Assembly (NCBI RefSeq): GCF_028368975.1
Contig: NZ_JAQNDM010000002.1
Span: 6,070,425 to 6,134,424, forward strand
Source of the DNA: Stigmatella ashevillena
GTDB lineage: Bacteria; Myxococcota; Myxococcia; Myxococcales; Myxococcaceae
Direction of reading: 5' to 3'
Length of the DNA: 64,000 nt
The notes under the pieces: generated by a model
What the model was told of the DNA's origin: nothing
The model's input: the letters and a program-made list of their open reading frames with translations, nothing else
The model's database searches: none
In this document: positions 17,317 through 25,930 of the stretch, piece after piece
How the letters are laid out: the number at the start of each line of letters is the position of its first letter
How positions within the stretch are numbered: the stretch's first letter is position 1
Made by a program: the position numbers and the translations under genes

Positions 17317-17890
17317 GGTGGCTCTCCAACGGGCGGGGACCTCCCCATACCCGTATGACGCGAGCCTGACGAACAATTCGTGATGGTGAATCATCCACAG
17401 GCCCCGCTGGGACCACAACGTGGTCCATTGAGCGACATGCACTGTCGCCCTTCGGATGACCTCGGCTCACCCAGTAGGGAATGATTCTCACTTCCGGACG
17501 TTCGAGGAGGCACTGAAGGACCTGCCCATCAGGGATTGGCGTCTAATAAGGGAAAACCCGTGATTTTTTGTCAGGGTTCCCCGTCTCGAGCCACAGAGAG
17601 CCTGGGCACCTGGAGAGAAGTGGGGGAATGACATGAAGGCGGTTGCGGCGTCAGGCGTGGACCTGTTGGGGCAGTTTCCCAGCGAGGGGCGAGGCGACGT
17701 GAGGGGCCTCCCGGAGCGCGTGGGACCCCCTCTGTAGCATCTCCCCCGGCGCCGCCGGTGCGCCCCCATGCTTCACCCATCGCCGTTGGTTGGCTCAACC
17801 CCTGGAAGGATTCGGAGGTCCCCATCCACCATCCCAGCAGCACACGAGGTCCCCAGCAGCCCGAAGTCCCCAGTAAGGAGTGAACGTTCC
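17317..17890. other. 574-bp intergenic region between lgt and subtilase
   Basis: Divergent control region with lower GC near 17540-17580. The only candidate gene is a 34-codon frame at 17633-17737 (plus) with a GGGGGA site 5 nt before its ATG; its codon use is not convincing. A weak imperfect hairpin (GGAAAACCC / GGGTTCC) lies near 17550-17581. Confidence 0.4.
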
Positions 17891-19300
17891 ATGAAGTCCT
17901 ATCTGTTGGTTTCCAAGGAGAGCATCGAGACCCAAGCGCGCGAGGGGGTCAGGGGGACGGCGAGGGGCGAGCGGCAGTTGCTGCGGTCCACGGCACTGCG
18001 GTTCGGAGGCGCGGAGCGGGCCGCCGAGGCCCTGCAACAGCTCGGGCTGCGCTCGGCGACCCTGCCGGGCGCGCGCCCCGCGGTCAGCCAGTCTTCGGAC
18101 AAGACGGACAAGAAGCAGGGGCGAGGGCGGGGCCATGTCGTCACGGCCCAGGCCACGCCCATCCCCGGGCCGGTGCAGGAGCTGACCGGCATGGAGAATG
18201 GCTCGTACCGCTACATGCCGCTCATCGGCGCGACGATGGCGCACTTCTACTCGGAGCAGGCCGAGCGCTCCGCGCGCGGCGAGCTGGAAGGCGACTTCGA
18301 GTTTGTCCCGGACGTGGTGCCGCTGTCCTTCCCCGGCCCCGTGGCGGGGCAGACGGGCCCGCGCAACCGCGGCATGGCCTCGTTGTCCGAACGGGAGTGG
18401 CCTGCGGAGTGCGGCGTGTCCCTCGCGCACGCCCAGGGCATCCGGGGGGCTGGCGTCATGCTGGGCATCCTCGACACCGGCGTGGACGCCGATCACCCCG
18501 AGCATGCCAGCAAGGTCATCCAGTTCCGTTACGTCTCGCTGTTTCCCAACTCCCCTCACACCCCAGCGCGCGACATCCGTGGGTTTGATCCGTCGGGCCA
18601 CGGCACGCACGTCTCGGGCATCGCGGCGGGGGTGCACCATGGGGTCGCCCCGGAGGTGGATCTCTACGTCGCCTCGGTCATCGAGTCGGAGACCATCCGC
18701 ACCAGCCTGGGGCGGGTGGCGGCGGGCATGGACTGGTTGCTGCACCAGTTCTCCCGGCCGGAGAACGCCACGCGTCCGGCGGTGGTGAACATGTCGCTGG
18801 GCTTCCCGGTGCAGTGCCCCGCGGGCATCAGCGAGGCCGACTACCGCCTCAACCTGAGGGCCCTGCAGAGCATGATTCGCCGGCTGCTGGACAGCAATGT
18901 GCTCCCCGTTGTTGCGGCAGGCAACAGTGGGCCAAACACGGTTGGTTACCCAGCAGGCTTCCCAGAGGCACTGGCCATCGGTGCAGTCGACTTTGACCGC
19001 CGAGTGGCCAGTTTCTCGGCCAGCGGAGCCGTGGGAAAGCGGTCCGTGCCGGACGTCATGGGCTACGGTGTTAACATCTACTCAAGCACCGAGCGGCGCT
19101 GCAACAACCAGGCTTTCTATGAGAGAATGAGTGGCACGAGTATGGCGGCCCCTTATGTAGCTGGTATTGCAGCACTGTACCGTTGCCGTGCTCCTGACTT
19201 GACGGCGTCTGAAGTGAGGGATTTGATACTGGGGAGTGCGGTCAAGCTCCCCCGCTCGTCCGTGCACCGGACAGGCAAGGGGCTGGCTGTCTACCGGTGA
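17891..19300 (+). CDS. Subtilisin-family (S8) serine peptidase
   Basis: 469 residues from ATG 17891, 10 nt after an AAGGAG site. No signal peptide is apparent; residues 1-60 look like an I9-type propeptide, followed by a basic linker. The catalytic triad is complete: Asp195 in GILDTGVDADH, His237 in SGHGTHVSG, Ser417 in GTSMAAP, with oxyanion Asn345 in AAGNSG. The first two thirds have extreme G/C third positions, but from about 18890 to the stop A/T third positions become frequent (GTT, GCA, ACT), suggesting a recombinant catalytic end. The next gene follows closely and encodes a small partner. Substrate unknown; either cytoplasmic or exported by a non-classical route. Confidence 0.88.
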   Translation: MKSYLLVSKESIETQAREGVRGTARGERQLLRSTALRFGGAERAAEALQQLGLRSATLPGARPAVSQSSDKTDKKQGRGRGHVVTAQATPIPGPVQELTGMENGSYRYMPLIGATMAHFYSEQAERSARGELEGDFEFVPDVVPLSFPGPVAGQTGPRNRGMASLSEREWPAECGVSLAHAQGIRGAGVMLGILDTGVDADHPEHASKVIQFRYVSLFPNSPHTPARDIRGFDPSGHGTHVSGIAAGVHHGVAPEVDLYVASVIESETIRTSLGRVAAGMDWLLHQFSRPENATRPAVVNMSLGFPVQCPAGISEADYRLNLRALQSMIRRLLDSNVLPVVAAGNSGPNTVGYPAGFPEALAIGAVDFDRRVASFSASGAVGKRSVPDVMGYGVNIYSSTERRCNNQAFYERMSGTSMAAPYVAGIAALYRCRAPDLTASEVRDLILGSAVKLPRSSVHRTGKGLAVYR

Positions 19301-19359
19301 CGGTGGTCGTGTCTGGGGTCGGCGCCATTCGAGCGCCGGGCCCGGGGAGGATGAAGGCC

Positions 19360-19770
19360 ATGAGCAGGAAACAGAACGGATCAGGAAAGAGCCTGTACGC
19401 CTTGCCGCGCGAGTCTCTCCAGGTCCGGGCCCTGCCGGGTCATCGCGGCGATGAGACGCTCTCCCCCGAGTGGATTGACGTCACGGTCATGCCCGCAGAG
19501 GACCGAGCGCCCCGTCACCCCATTGCCTCACGGCCTCGCAGCCGGGCAGACGTGTACCGGGACGGCTTGGCCGCCAATACCCAATTCCGGGACAGCCTGA
19601 TGCGCTGGTTGGAGGCGCACCACTTGCTGGGCGCGGTCCGGGCCGTCAGCGAGCCAGGCGGCTCCCTCCCCATGTTGACCTTGCGCTGTGCGCCCCGGGT
19701 TTTGGACCAGTTGCGGCGCGCTCCTGAGTTCGAAGCCGGCACAGCCATGTCGCTCGAACTTCATTCCTGA
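19360..19770 (+). CDS. Small companion of the subtilase, propeptide-like
   Basis: 136 residues from the ATG at 19360, with GGGGAGG 9 nt upstream. A GTG at 19297 that overlaps the subtilase stop (GTGA) is an alternative start giving 157 residues. The N-terminus is basic and disordered; residues 60-136 form an alpha/beta unit (DVYRDGL, a helix RDSLMRWLEAHHLL, strand PMLTLRCAP, helix VLDQLRRAPEF, strand AMSLEL) similar in layout to subtilisin propeptide/inhibitor I9 folds. I infer an intramolecular-chaperone or inhibitor role for the upstream peptidase. No database match is claimed. Confidence 0.6.
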   Translation: MSRKQNGSGKSLYALPRESLQVRALPGHRGDETLSPEWIDVTVMPAEDRAPRHPIASRPRSRADVYRDGLAANTQFRDSLMRWLEAHHLLGAVRAVSEPGGSLPMLTLRCAPRVLDQLRRAPEFEAGTAMSLELHS

Positions 19771-20116
19771 GGCGCCACCCACCTTCCCCTCCGCGGGCCC
19801 TCCTCCTTCTTTGGGAAGGACGGTTGCGGTCGGCACTTGGAGGAGGCCGCTTCCCAGACTTCCAGTCGGTTGCGTTCTCTCTTGGGAACGGACGAGACCG
19901 GCGTCTTCTTCCTGAATAACCTAAAATCTCTGTTTTGTCATGGCAACCCGCCCAGGCACGGGGAGGGAAGATTCCCTGTTGGTGGGAGGACAGGGGTGCG
20001 GAAAGCCGTTCACCCCAGAATATCTGTCTCATCCCTGTTTCAATGTTTCATGTGGGTCAGGTGGCGCGGAGAAGCTGCCGAGGCCCCCTCTGTCGGCCTG
20101 CTCCGGACACGGGCGC
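19771..20116. other. 346-bp convergent intergenic region
   Basis: Lower GC than its surroundings, lies between convergent genes. It holds a hairpin at 19993-20016 (GGGGTG...CACCCC, with an inner CGG/CCG pair) that could be a terminator without U-run. No gene or RNA was recognised. Confidence 0.4.
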
Positions 20117-20863
20117 CTAGAAGTTGAGGCCGCCGTCCACATCGATGGTGCGGCCATTGAAGTAGTCGCACTCGAGGATGAACTTCACGGCGAGCCAGAT
20201 GTCCTCGGGCAGACCGATGCGGCCCACGGGGATGGCGGCCACCAGCGTGTCTCGCGCCTTCTGGTTCATCCCCTGAGTCATCGGCGTTTCGATCATGCCG
20301 GGGGCCACGGCGCCCACGCGGACGCCAAAGGGGGCGAACTCGCGCGACCAGGTGACGGTGTTGGCGGCCAGCGAAGCCTTGGCCGAGACGTAGTTGGACT
20401 GGCCGCGGTTGCCGTGCCGTGCAATGGACGACATGTTGACGATGACGCCGGGCTTCTGATCGGTCTCCACCATCTTGGTGACGACCTCGCGCACCATGAG
20501 GGTAGCGCCGGTCAGGTTGACGCCGATGACGGCGTTCCAGTCCGCGGTGCTCAGCTTCTTCACCTGGCCGGTGGCCTTGTCCTTCTTCACCAGCAGGGCG
20601 TCGCGCAGGATGCCCGCGTTGTTGATGAGGCCGTTGAGGCCTCCCATGGCGTGGTGGGCCCAGTGAACAAAGGACGTACAGTCCTCGTCGTTGGACACGT
20701 CCAGCCGGCGGCGGTGAATTCCCGCGGGGAGCGTGGCGAGCTTCTCCTCGCTGACGTCACCGACGGCGACCTGTGCACCCGCCTCGAGCAGCCGCTGGGC
20801 GAAGTGCGCGCCCATGCCTTGGGCGCCGCCCGTCACCACGATCTTCAGATCCTTGAGCTGCAT
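20117..20863 (-). CDS. Short-chain dehydrogenase/reductase, FabG-like
   Basis: 248 residues from ATG 20863, with AGGAGAG before it. A classical SDR: cofactor loop TGGAQGMG (11-18), NNAG, and the catalytic Ser in NMSSIA with YVSAK (Tyr-x-x-x-Lys). The PGMIETPM loop and the C-terminal DVDGG match the FabG/3-hydroxyacyl dehydrogenase group. It probably reduces a 3-oxoacyl or hydroxy-ketone substrate with NAD(P)H in the cytoplasm. It is 71 nt downstream of the beta-lactamase-like gene and close to the lipid gene cluster at 22-28.6 kb, which makes an acyl substrate plausible, but it is on the other strand. Confidence 0.88.
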   Translation of the reverse strand: MQLKDLKIVVTGGAQGMGAHFAQRLLEAGAQVAVGDVSEEKLATLPAGIHRRRLDVSNDEDCTSFVHWAHHAMGGLNGLINNAGILRDALLVKKDKATGQVKKLSTADWNAVIGVNLTGATLMVREVVTKMVETDQKPGVIVNMSSIARHGNRGQSNYVSAKASLAANTVTWSREFAPFGVRVGAVAPGMIETPMTQGMNQKARDTLVAAIPVGRIGLPEDIWLAVKFILECDYFNGRTIDVDGGLNF

Positions 20864-20934
20864 GGATGCTCTCCTGGAAGTGCGGTGGCACCGGCCACCG
20901 GAAAAGAGGGCCGGAGGGTATGTCCAACACGTGT

Positions 20935-21837
20935 TCACTGGCCAGCATCCGGTCCCTGAAACAGGACTCGCGTGGCATGGGCATGCACATGCCGGGAGAG
21001 ATCCACGATGAGGGCCCGGGCCACCTGCTCATCGGAGATGCCCCGGGTGAGCACGACGAGGACATACGGAGCGCGGCCCGGCGGGTAGACGATGGCCGCG
21101 TCATGGAGCACGGCGGTGATTTGTCCCGTCTTGTGCGCCACGGGGGTACCGGGCGGCAGCCCTGCCGGGATGAGCTCATTCAGCTCCTGCGCGAGGAGGA
21201 TGCCGCGCATGGCCTGGGTGGAGCGCGGCGAGGCGGCCTTGCCCCGCTCGAGGGCAGCCAGCAACGTGGAGAGATCCCTCGCCGTCGCGGTGTTGTTGAG
21301 CCCCTTCGCGTACGCCTTGCCGTCCTCCACGCCTCGCAGCACCGTCATCGAGGGCGCGCCCAGGGCGCGCAGCGTCCGGGTGACACGCTTCGCGTCCACC
21401 AGGGCGAGGAGGGAGTTGGTGGCCAGGTTGCTGGAGCGGATGATCATCCGCTTCAGCAACTCGCTGGCGGGCACGGGCTTGCCGAGGTGCTCGTAGAGCG
21501 CGGCGTCCTCGTCCTCCCGGGCGTCGAGCGAATAGGGCGAGCCATCCACGATGGAGGCGAAGCGGTTGGACAGGACGATGGGCTGCTCCAGGGCCAACCC
21601 GCCGGCGTCCACTTGCCGGAAGAACTCGACCATCACCGGCACCTTCATGGTGCTGGCCGCGTGGAAGGAGACGTCCGCCTCCAGGAACACCGCGTCCCGG
21701 GAATCGCCGAGATCCTGGTACGCGACGGCCACCGAAGCCCCCTTCACTTGGGAGATCCTTTGCTGGAGGATCTCCTGGAGGGAGCTGGCCCCCGGAGGGG
21801 CCGCGAGGAGCATGAGCAGCAGGGAGGTCTGGAGCAT
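20935..21837 (-). CDS. Class A beta-lactamase-like serine hydrolase
   Basis: 300 residues with an N-terminal signal peptide (hydrophobic 5-12, cleavage near APPGA). Penicillin-binding-fold motifs are present: S62-T-M-K65, SSN in the SxN position, and HKTG. In the omega loop, however, the region equivalent to E166-x-x-L-N reads AKGLN, so the deacylating Glu of true class A beta-lactamases is replaced by Ala. It is therefore better called a beta-lactamase-related hydrolase; it may bind peptidoglycan or esters or deacylate slowly. Monocistronic or leading the SDR gene; divergent from tetR. Confidence 0.82.
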   Translation of the reverse strand: MLQTSLLLMLLAAPPGASSLQEILQQRISQVKGASVAVAYQDLGDSRDAVFLEADVSFHAASTMKVPVMVEFFRQVDAGGLALEQPIVLSNRFASIVDGSPYSLDAREDEDAALYEHLGKPVPASELLKRMIIRSSNLATNSLLALVDAKRVTRTLRALGAPSMTVLRGVEDGKAYAKGLNNTATARDLSTLLAALERGKAASPRSTQAMRGILLAQELNELIPAGLPPGTPVAHKTGQITAVLHDAAIVYPPGRAPYVLVVLTRGISDEQVARALIVDLSRHVHAHATRVLFQGPDAGQ

Positions 21838-21947
21838 GGGAGGAGGCGAGCGAGCCTAGCAAAGAGGCCGCGTCGCATCGCACGAGGCAACGCACCGCGC
21901 CGTGGCCATGACGCACGGGGCCATGGGTGGGGATGACGCGTGAGGTT

Positions 21948-21963
21948 TTGACAAGCGCGTCAA
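21948..21963. promoter_or_regulatory. TTGAC-N6-GTCAA operator upstream of TetR gene
   Basis: A perfect 5-6-5 palindrome located 24 bp before the TetR start. Its left half continues as TTGACA, a consensus -35 box, so a repressor bound there would block the promoter. Likely autoregulatory site of the TetR protein. Confidence 0.5.
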
Positions 21964-21987
21964 CGCGGTGCTACCCGTAGCTGAAAG

Positions 21988-22680
21988 ATGAATCGGCCTT
22001 CAACTTCAGATCGCGTCTTGCCCGTGACGCCACGAGGCCAGAAGACACGGCAGAAATTGCTCCGGGCCGCCGAGAGCGTGTTCGGAGAGAAGGGCTATGA
22101 GCGCGCCTCCATCGCGGACATCACCCGGAAGGGTGGTGTGGCGCTGGGCACCTTCTACGTCTACTTCCCCGACAAGCAGTCCATCTTCGTGGAGGTGGTG
22201 GACGAGCTGGGGGAGCGCCTGCGTCGGCTCATCGCCGAGGCCGTGAGTGGGCTGAAGGACCGGCTCCAGGTGGAGCGCACGGGGCTGCGCACCTTCTTCG
22301 AGTTTGCCCGCAAGCACCCCAACCTCTACCGCGTGGTCCGTCAGGCCGAGTTCGTCGACGAGGCCTGCTACCGCCGCTACTACGACCGCTTCGCCAGGGG
22401 CTATGTGAGCGGCCTCACCCAGGCCATGGATGCCGGCCAGGTGCGCCGCATGGATCCCGAAGTGCTCGCCTATTGCCTGATGGGCATCGGGGACTTTCTC
22501 GGCATGCGCTGGGTCATGTGGGAAGACGATCCCGGCCTGGAGCGCGTGCTGGACACCGCCATGGCGCTCATCCGCCATGGGCTCGAGCCCCGCCCCTCGT
22601 CCAAGCCGGGCAAGTCCCCGGCGGCTTCCCCCAAGCGCGGCGCTCGTGGCGCGCGCAACGCTCTCCGGACCCTCGCATGA
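21988..22680 (+). CDS. TetR-family transcriptional regulator
   Basis: 230 residues. N-terminal HTH (about 18-64: KLLRAAESVFGEKGYERASIADITRKGGVALGTFYVYFPDK) is typical of TetR; the rest is the helical ligand domain, ending in a basic, disordered Lys/Arg/Pro tail. The stop overlaps the start of the FabH-like gene (ATGA), so it heads that operon and very likely senses a fatty acyl compound, by analogy with FadR/PsrA-type TetR regulators. A palindrome over the -35 region suggests autorepression. Confidence 0.9.
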   Translation: MNRPSTSDRVLPVTPRGQKTRQKLLRAAESVFGEKGYERASIADITRKGGVALGTFYVYFPDKQSIFVEVVDELGERLRRLIAEAVSGLKDRLQVERTGLRTFFEFARKHPNLYRVVRQAEFVDEACYRRYYDRFARGYVSGLTQAMDAGQVRRMDPEVLAYCLMGIGDFLGMRWVMWEDDPGLERVLDTAMALIRHGLEPRPSSKPGKSPAASPKRGARGARNALRTLA

Positions 22681-23672
22681 GATACGCCCAGATCCTCTCC
22701 ACCGGCCGCTATGTCCCCGAGAAGGTCATCACCAACGCGGACATGGACCGCATCCTCGGCGAGCCCGTGGGCGACTGGCTCGTCCAGAACGTGGGCATCC
22801 GCCAGCGCCATGTGATGGCGGATGACCAGGCCACCTCGGACCTGTGCGTGCCCGCCGCGAAGCAGGCCCTGCAGCGCGCGGGCACCCGCCCTGAAGAGCT
22901 GGATCTCATCATCATCGCCACGGACACGCCGGATTACCTCAGCCCGGCCACCGCCTCGGTGGTGCAGGCCAAGTTGGGGGCGGTGAACGCGGGGACGTAT
23001 GATCTCAACTGCGCCTGCGCCGGGTGGGTGACGGCCCTGGACGTTGCGAGCAAGACGATCGCCGCGGACGACAGCTACCAGCGCATCCTCGTGGTGGGCG
23101 CGTACGGCATGACGCGCTATGTGAACTGGAAGGACAAGAAGACCTGCACCCTCTTCGCGGACGGGGCGGGCGCCGTGGTGCTGGGCGCGGGCACCACGTC
23201 TGGCTTCCTGGGCGCGAAGCTGCTCGCCAACGGCGAGTACCACGACGCCCTGGGCGTCTACACCGGAGGCACGCACCGGCCCGCCACCGCGGAGTCGTTG
23301 CAGCTCACCGGCGGCAAGCCCGCGGTGCAGTTCGTGCGCAAGTTCCCCTCCACCTTCAACACCGAGCGCTGGCCGCAGCTCCTGGATGCCCTGCTCAAGC
23401 GCGGGGGCCTCACGTTGGACGACGTGAAGCTCTTCGTCTTCACCCAGCTCAACCTGCGCACCATCGAGGCCACCATGAAGACGTTGGAGCAGCCCATGGA
23501 GAAGGCCCACTACACGATGGACAAGTGGGGCTACACGGGCTCGGCCTGCATCCCCATGACGCTGGATGACGCGGTGGAGCAGGGCAAGGTGCGGCGCGGG
23601 GATCTGGTGGCTTTCTGTGCCAGCGGCGGTGGGCTCGCCATGGCCTCGGCGCTCTACCGCTGGACGGCCTGA
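22677..23672 (+). CDS. FabH-like ketoacyl synthase III with altered active site
   Basis: 331 residues, starting in the ATGA overlap with tetR. The thiolase fold is complete and aligns with E. coli FabH: nucleophile Cys114 in CACAGW, and the C-terminal GGGLAMAS. But the motif equivalent to VPHQAN reads VFTQLN (His to Thr256) and the one equivalent to HGNTSAAS reads WGYTGSAC (Asn to Tyr286). With His and Asn missing, decarboxylative condensation of malonyl-ACP is unlikely; acyl transfer or a non-decarboxylative reaction is more plausible. It is followed after 27 nt by an acyl-CoA ligase gene. Intact frame and normal codon use argue against decay. Confidence 0.85.
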   Translation: MRYAQILSTGRYVPEKVITNADMDRILGEPVGDWLVQNVGIRQRHVMADDQATSDLCVPAAKQALQRAGTRPEELDLIIIATDTPDYLSPATASVVQAKLGAVNAGTYDLNCACAGWVTALDVASKTIAADDSYQRILVVGAYGMTRYVNWKDKKTCTLFADGAGAVVLGAGTTSGFLGAKLLANGEYHDALGVYTGGTHRPATAESLQLTGGKPAVQFVRKFPSTFNTERWPQLLDALLKRGGLTLDDVKLFVFTQLNLRTIEATMKTLEQPMEKAHYTMDKWGYTGSACIPMTLDDAVEQGKVRRGDLVAFCASGGGLAMASALYRWTA

Positions 23673-23699
23673 GCGGGTTGGGCCGAGGAGAGGACGCGC

Positions 23700-25250
23700 A
23701 TGTTCATCGGCGACTGGATGGGGCGGGGAGCCCTGTACTGGCCAGAGGCGCTGGCGGCCGTGGACGTGGCCAAGGGCGAGGCGGGCCGCTTCACCTACCG
23801 GGCGATGAACGCACGCGCGGAGGCGCTGGGGGGCTGGTTGCGGGATGTGGCCGGTGTGCGGCCCGGCGAGCGCGTCGGGCTCGTGGCCCACAACGGCGTG
23901 GAGTACCTGGACGTCCTCTTTGCCTGCGCCAAGATTGGCGCCCTCTTCGTTCCCTTCAACTGGCGTCTGCATGCCCAGGAGCTCACGGAGCTGGTGCGCG
24001 ACACCACCCCGGGCGTGCTGATCTTCGGCGGTGAGTTCAGCGCCACCGTGGCCCAGGTGAAGGAGGGCATCGGCGAGTCCCTGCGGCTGGTTCACCTCGA
24101 CAGCGAAGCGCTGCCCGGCAGCACACCCTATGCGGAGACGCTGGCCTACCAGCCCTCGGTCCGGGTGGTGAACGAGCAGGTCGAGGCCGAGGACATCTTC
24201 TGCCTGCTCTTCACCGGAGGCACCACCGGGCGCTCCAAGGGCGCGAGGATCTCCTACCGCATGGCGGCGTGGAACGCGCTCAACACGCTGGTGCACGAGG
24301 CCCGGCCCGGAGACATCACCCTCACCCACACCCCCATGTTCCACACGGGCGGGCTGTTCGTGTACACGCTGCCACTGCTCACCGTGGGCGGTACGGTCGT
24401 CATCATGCGCAAGTGGGATCCGGACGAGCTGCTCGCCCTGGTGGAGCGCGAGCACGTGACGCTCTTCTTCGCGGTGCCCACGCAATACCAGCAGCTCCTC
24501 GACTCGCCGCGCTTCCGCTCCACCCGGTTCTCCACCGTGCGCTTCATGACGAGCGGGGGCGCGCCCCTGCCCGTGCCCCTGATTCAGGCCTGGCAGGCCG
24601 TCCATGCGGTGCCCTTCAAGCAGGGCTTCGGGATGACGGAGTTCGGCCCGGGCATCTTCAGCATGGGGCCGGAGTTCGCCGTCTCCAAGGCAGGCTCCAT
24701 CGGTCGGCCCAACTACTTCATCGAGGCGAAGCTGGTGGAGGACGGCGGCCGGGAGGTTCCCACGGGCGAAGTGGGCGAGCTGGTCCTCAAGGGGCCGTCG
24801 ATGTGCTCCGGCTACTTCAACGACGAGGCCTCCACCCGGGAGGCCATCGATGCGCAGGGTTGGTTCCACACGGGAGATCTGGCGCGCAAGGACGCGGAGG
24901 GCTTCTTCACCATCGCGGGACGCAAGAAGGACATGTTCATCTCCGGTGGAGAGAACGTGTACCCGCTGGAGCTGGAGACGGTCCTCTACGAGCACCCCGC
25001 CGTGCATCAGTGCGCGGTGACGGGCGTGCCGGACGCCCAGTGGGGCGAAGTCGGCCGCGCCTTCGTGGTGCTGAAGCCTGGCACGGCCGCCACCCCGGAG
25101 GAGTTGCTCGCGCATCTGCGGGAGCGGGTGGCGCGCTTCAAGGTGCCCAAGCGGGTGGAACTGCTGGAGCGCCTCCCCATTTCACCCGCGGGCAAGATTC
25201 TGAAGCGGGAGCTGCGTGCGGCCGTCCTGGCCTCGGAAGCCCCGCGCTGA
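23700..25250 (+). CDS. Acyl-CoA synthetase (AMP-forming)
   Basis: 516 residues. ANL superfamily: P-loop FTGGTTGRSKGA, the GFGMTEFGPG motif, GWFHTGDLARKD with the ATP-ribose-binding Asp, GRKKDMFISGGENVYP and the C-terminal catalytic Lys in PAGKILKREL. It should activate a carboxylic acid (medium- or long-chain, judging from neighbours) to acyl-AMP and then a CoA thioester, feeding the FabH-like enzyme. A GAGGAGAGG site lies before the ATG. Cytoplasmic; the third gene of the tetR operon. Confidence 0.9.
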   Translation: MFIGDWMGRGALYWPEALAAVDVAKGEAGRFTYRAMNARAEALGGWLRDVAGVRPGERVGLVAHNGVEYLDVLFACAKIGALFVPFNWRLHAQELTELVRDTTPGVLIFGGEFSATVAQVKEGIGESLRLVHLDSEALPGSTPYAETLAYQPSVRVVNEQVEAEDIFCLLFTGGTTGRSKGARISYRMAAWNALNTLVHEARPGDITLTHTPMFHTGGLFVYTLPLLTVGGTVVIMRKWDPDELLALVEREHVTLFFAVPTQYQQLLDSPRFRSTRFSTVRFMTSGGAPLPVPLIQAWQAVHAVPFKQGFGMTEFGPGIFSMGPEFAVSKAGSIGRPNYFIEAKLVEDGGREVPTGEVGELVLKGPSMCSGYFNDEASTREAIDAQGWFHTGDLARKDAEGFFTIAGRKKDMFISGGENVYPLELETVLYEHPAVHQCAVTGVPDAQWGEVGRAFVVLKPGTAATPEELLAHLRERVARFKVPKRVELLERLPISPAGKILKRELRAAVLASEAPR

Positions 25251-25278
25251 CGTCTTCCACATCCAAGAGGAGTAACAC

Positions 25279-25878
25279 ATGAAGAAGAAGCTGATGTCGG
25301 CGGTGATGGTGTGCGCGCTCGGATTCGTAGGCTGCGGGGATGATGATGAAGGGCCCACCCCGCCTCCGGCCACGAAGTTCAATACGGCCGATAGCATCCG
25401 GACCTACCTTGAAGGGAAGTCCATGCTGATGGAGGGGGGGAACATCCCGAGCCACCCCAATGGCTTCAGCGAGGACGTCAACTATGGCTCCGCCTCGCAG
25501 TGCTATGAGAAGGTTCTGATGACCAACTCCAGTGGTAACTTCACTGTGAACAGCACGCTGGCCACCATCCGGGCCGACGGGTGCGATCACACGGCGTCCG
25601 GCAGCCAGTCCTTCACCTCCACCGGCGTTCTCATCGAGAACGTGAAGGAGGACGCCTCGTGCTTCGACATCACCATCACCTTCGTGGGCTTCAAGCAGGT
25701 GGGCCGCGGCATGCTGAGCCAGGATGGCAAGATGCTCACCCTGGAGCTCTACTTCGAGGGCCAGGCCGTGGGCGCGACCTGTGCGGCGGGGGCCGTGGGC
25801 GCTTCCACCGTGACCCTCAACAAAGCGCCCTTCACCGGCAACGCGAAGCAGGTCTATACGGTCTCCGCCGGGCAGTAG
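25279..25878 (+). CDS. Lipoprotein of unknown function
   Basis: 199 residues. Signal peptide MKKKLMSAVMVCALGFVGC with lipobox Cys19, then an acidic GDDDEGPTPPP spacer that would favour outer-membrane location. The mature part is Thr/Ser-rich and beta-strand-like with four or more Cys that may form disulfides. Start 9 nt after an AGAGGAG site, 28 nt after the ligase gene. Placed between a ligase and a beta-barrel gene, it may help deliver a lipid to or from the outer membrane; this is inference. Confidence 0.8.
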   Translation: MKKKLMSAVMVCALGFVGCGDDDEGPTPPPATKFNTADSIRTYLEGKSMLMEGGNIPSHPNGFSEDVNYGSASQCYEKVLMTNSSGNFTVNSTLATIRADGCDHTASGSQSFTSTGVLIENVKEDASCFDITITFVGFKQVGRGMLSQDGKMLTLELYFEGQAVGATCAAGAVGASTVTLNKAPFTGNAKQVYTVSAGQ

Positions 25879-25930
25879 CTCTCCCAGCGCGCTTCGCGCG
25901 CTCTGGCTCCTTCTTGCTCCTGAGGGGTTT

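Noticed and set aside
17633-17737. 34-codon mini-gene in the lgt/subtilase gap
   Set aside because: A modest ribosome site but no compositional or structural support; kept only as a note in the intergenic entry.
19771-20116. tRNA or small RNA gene in the lower-GC gap
   Set aside because: No T-loop GTTCGA-type sequence with matching acceptor stem; only one GC hairpin without further support.
22470-25115. Open frame of 881 codons opposite the FabH-like and acyl-CoA ligase genes
   Set aside because: Antisense shadow without any domain or ribosome site; the plus strand has recognisable enzymes across the same stretch.
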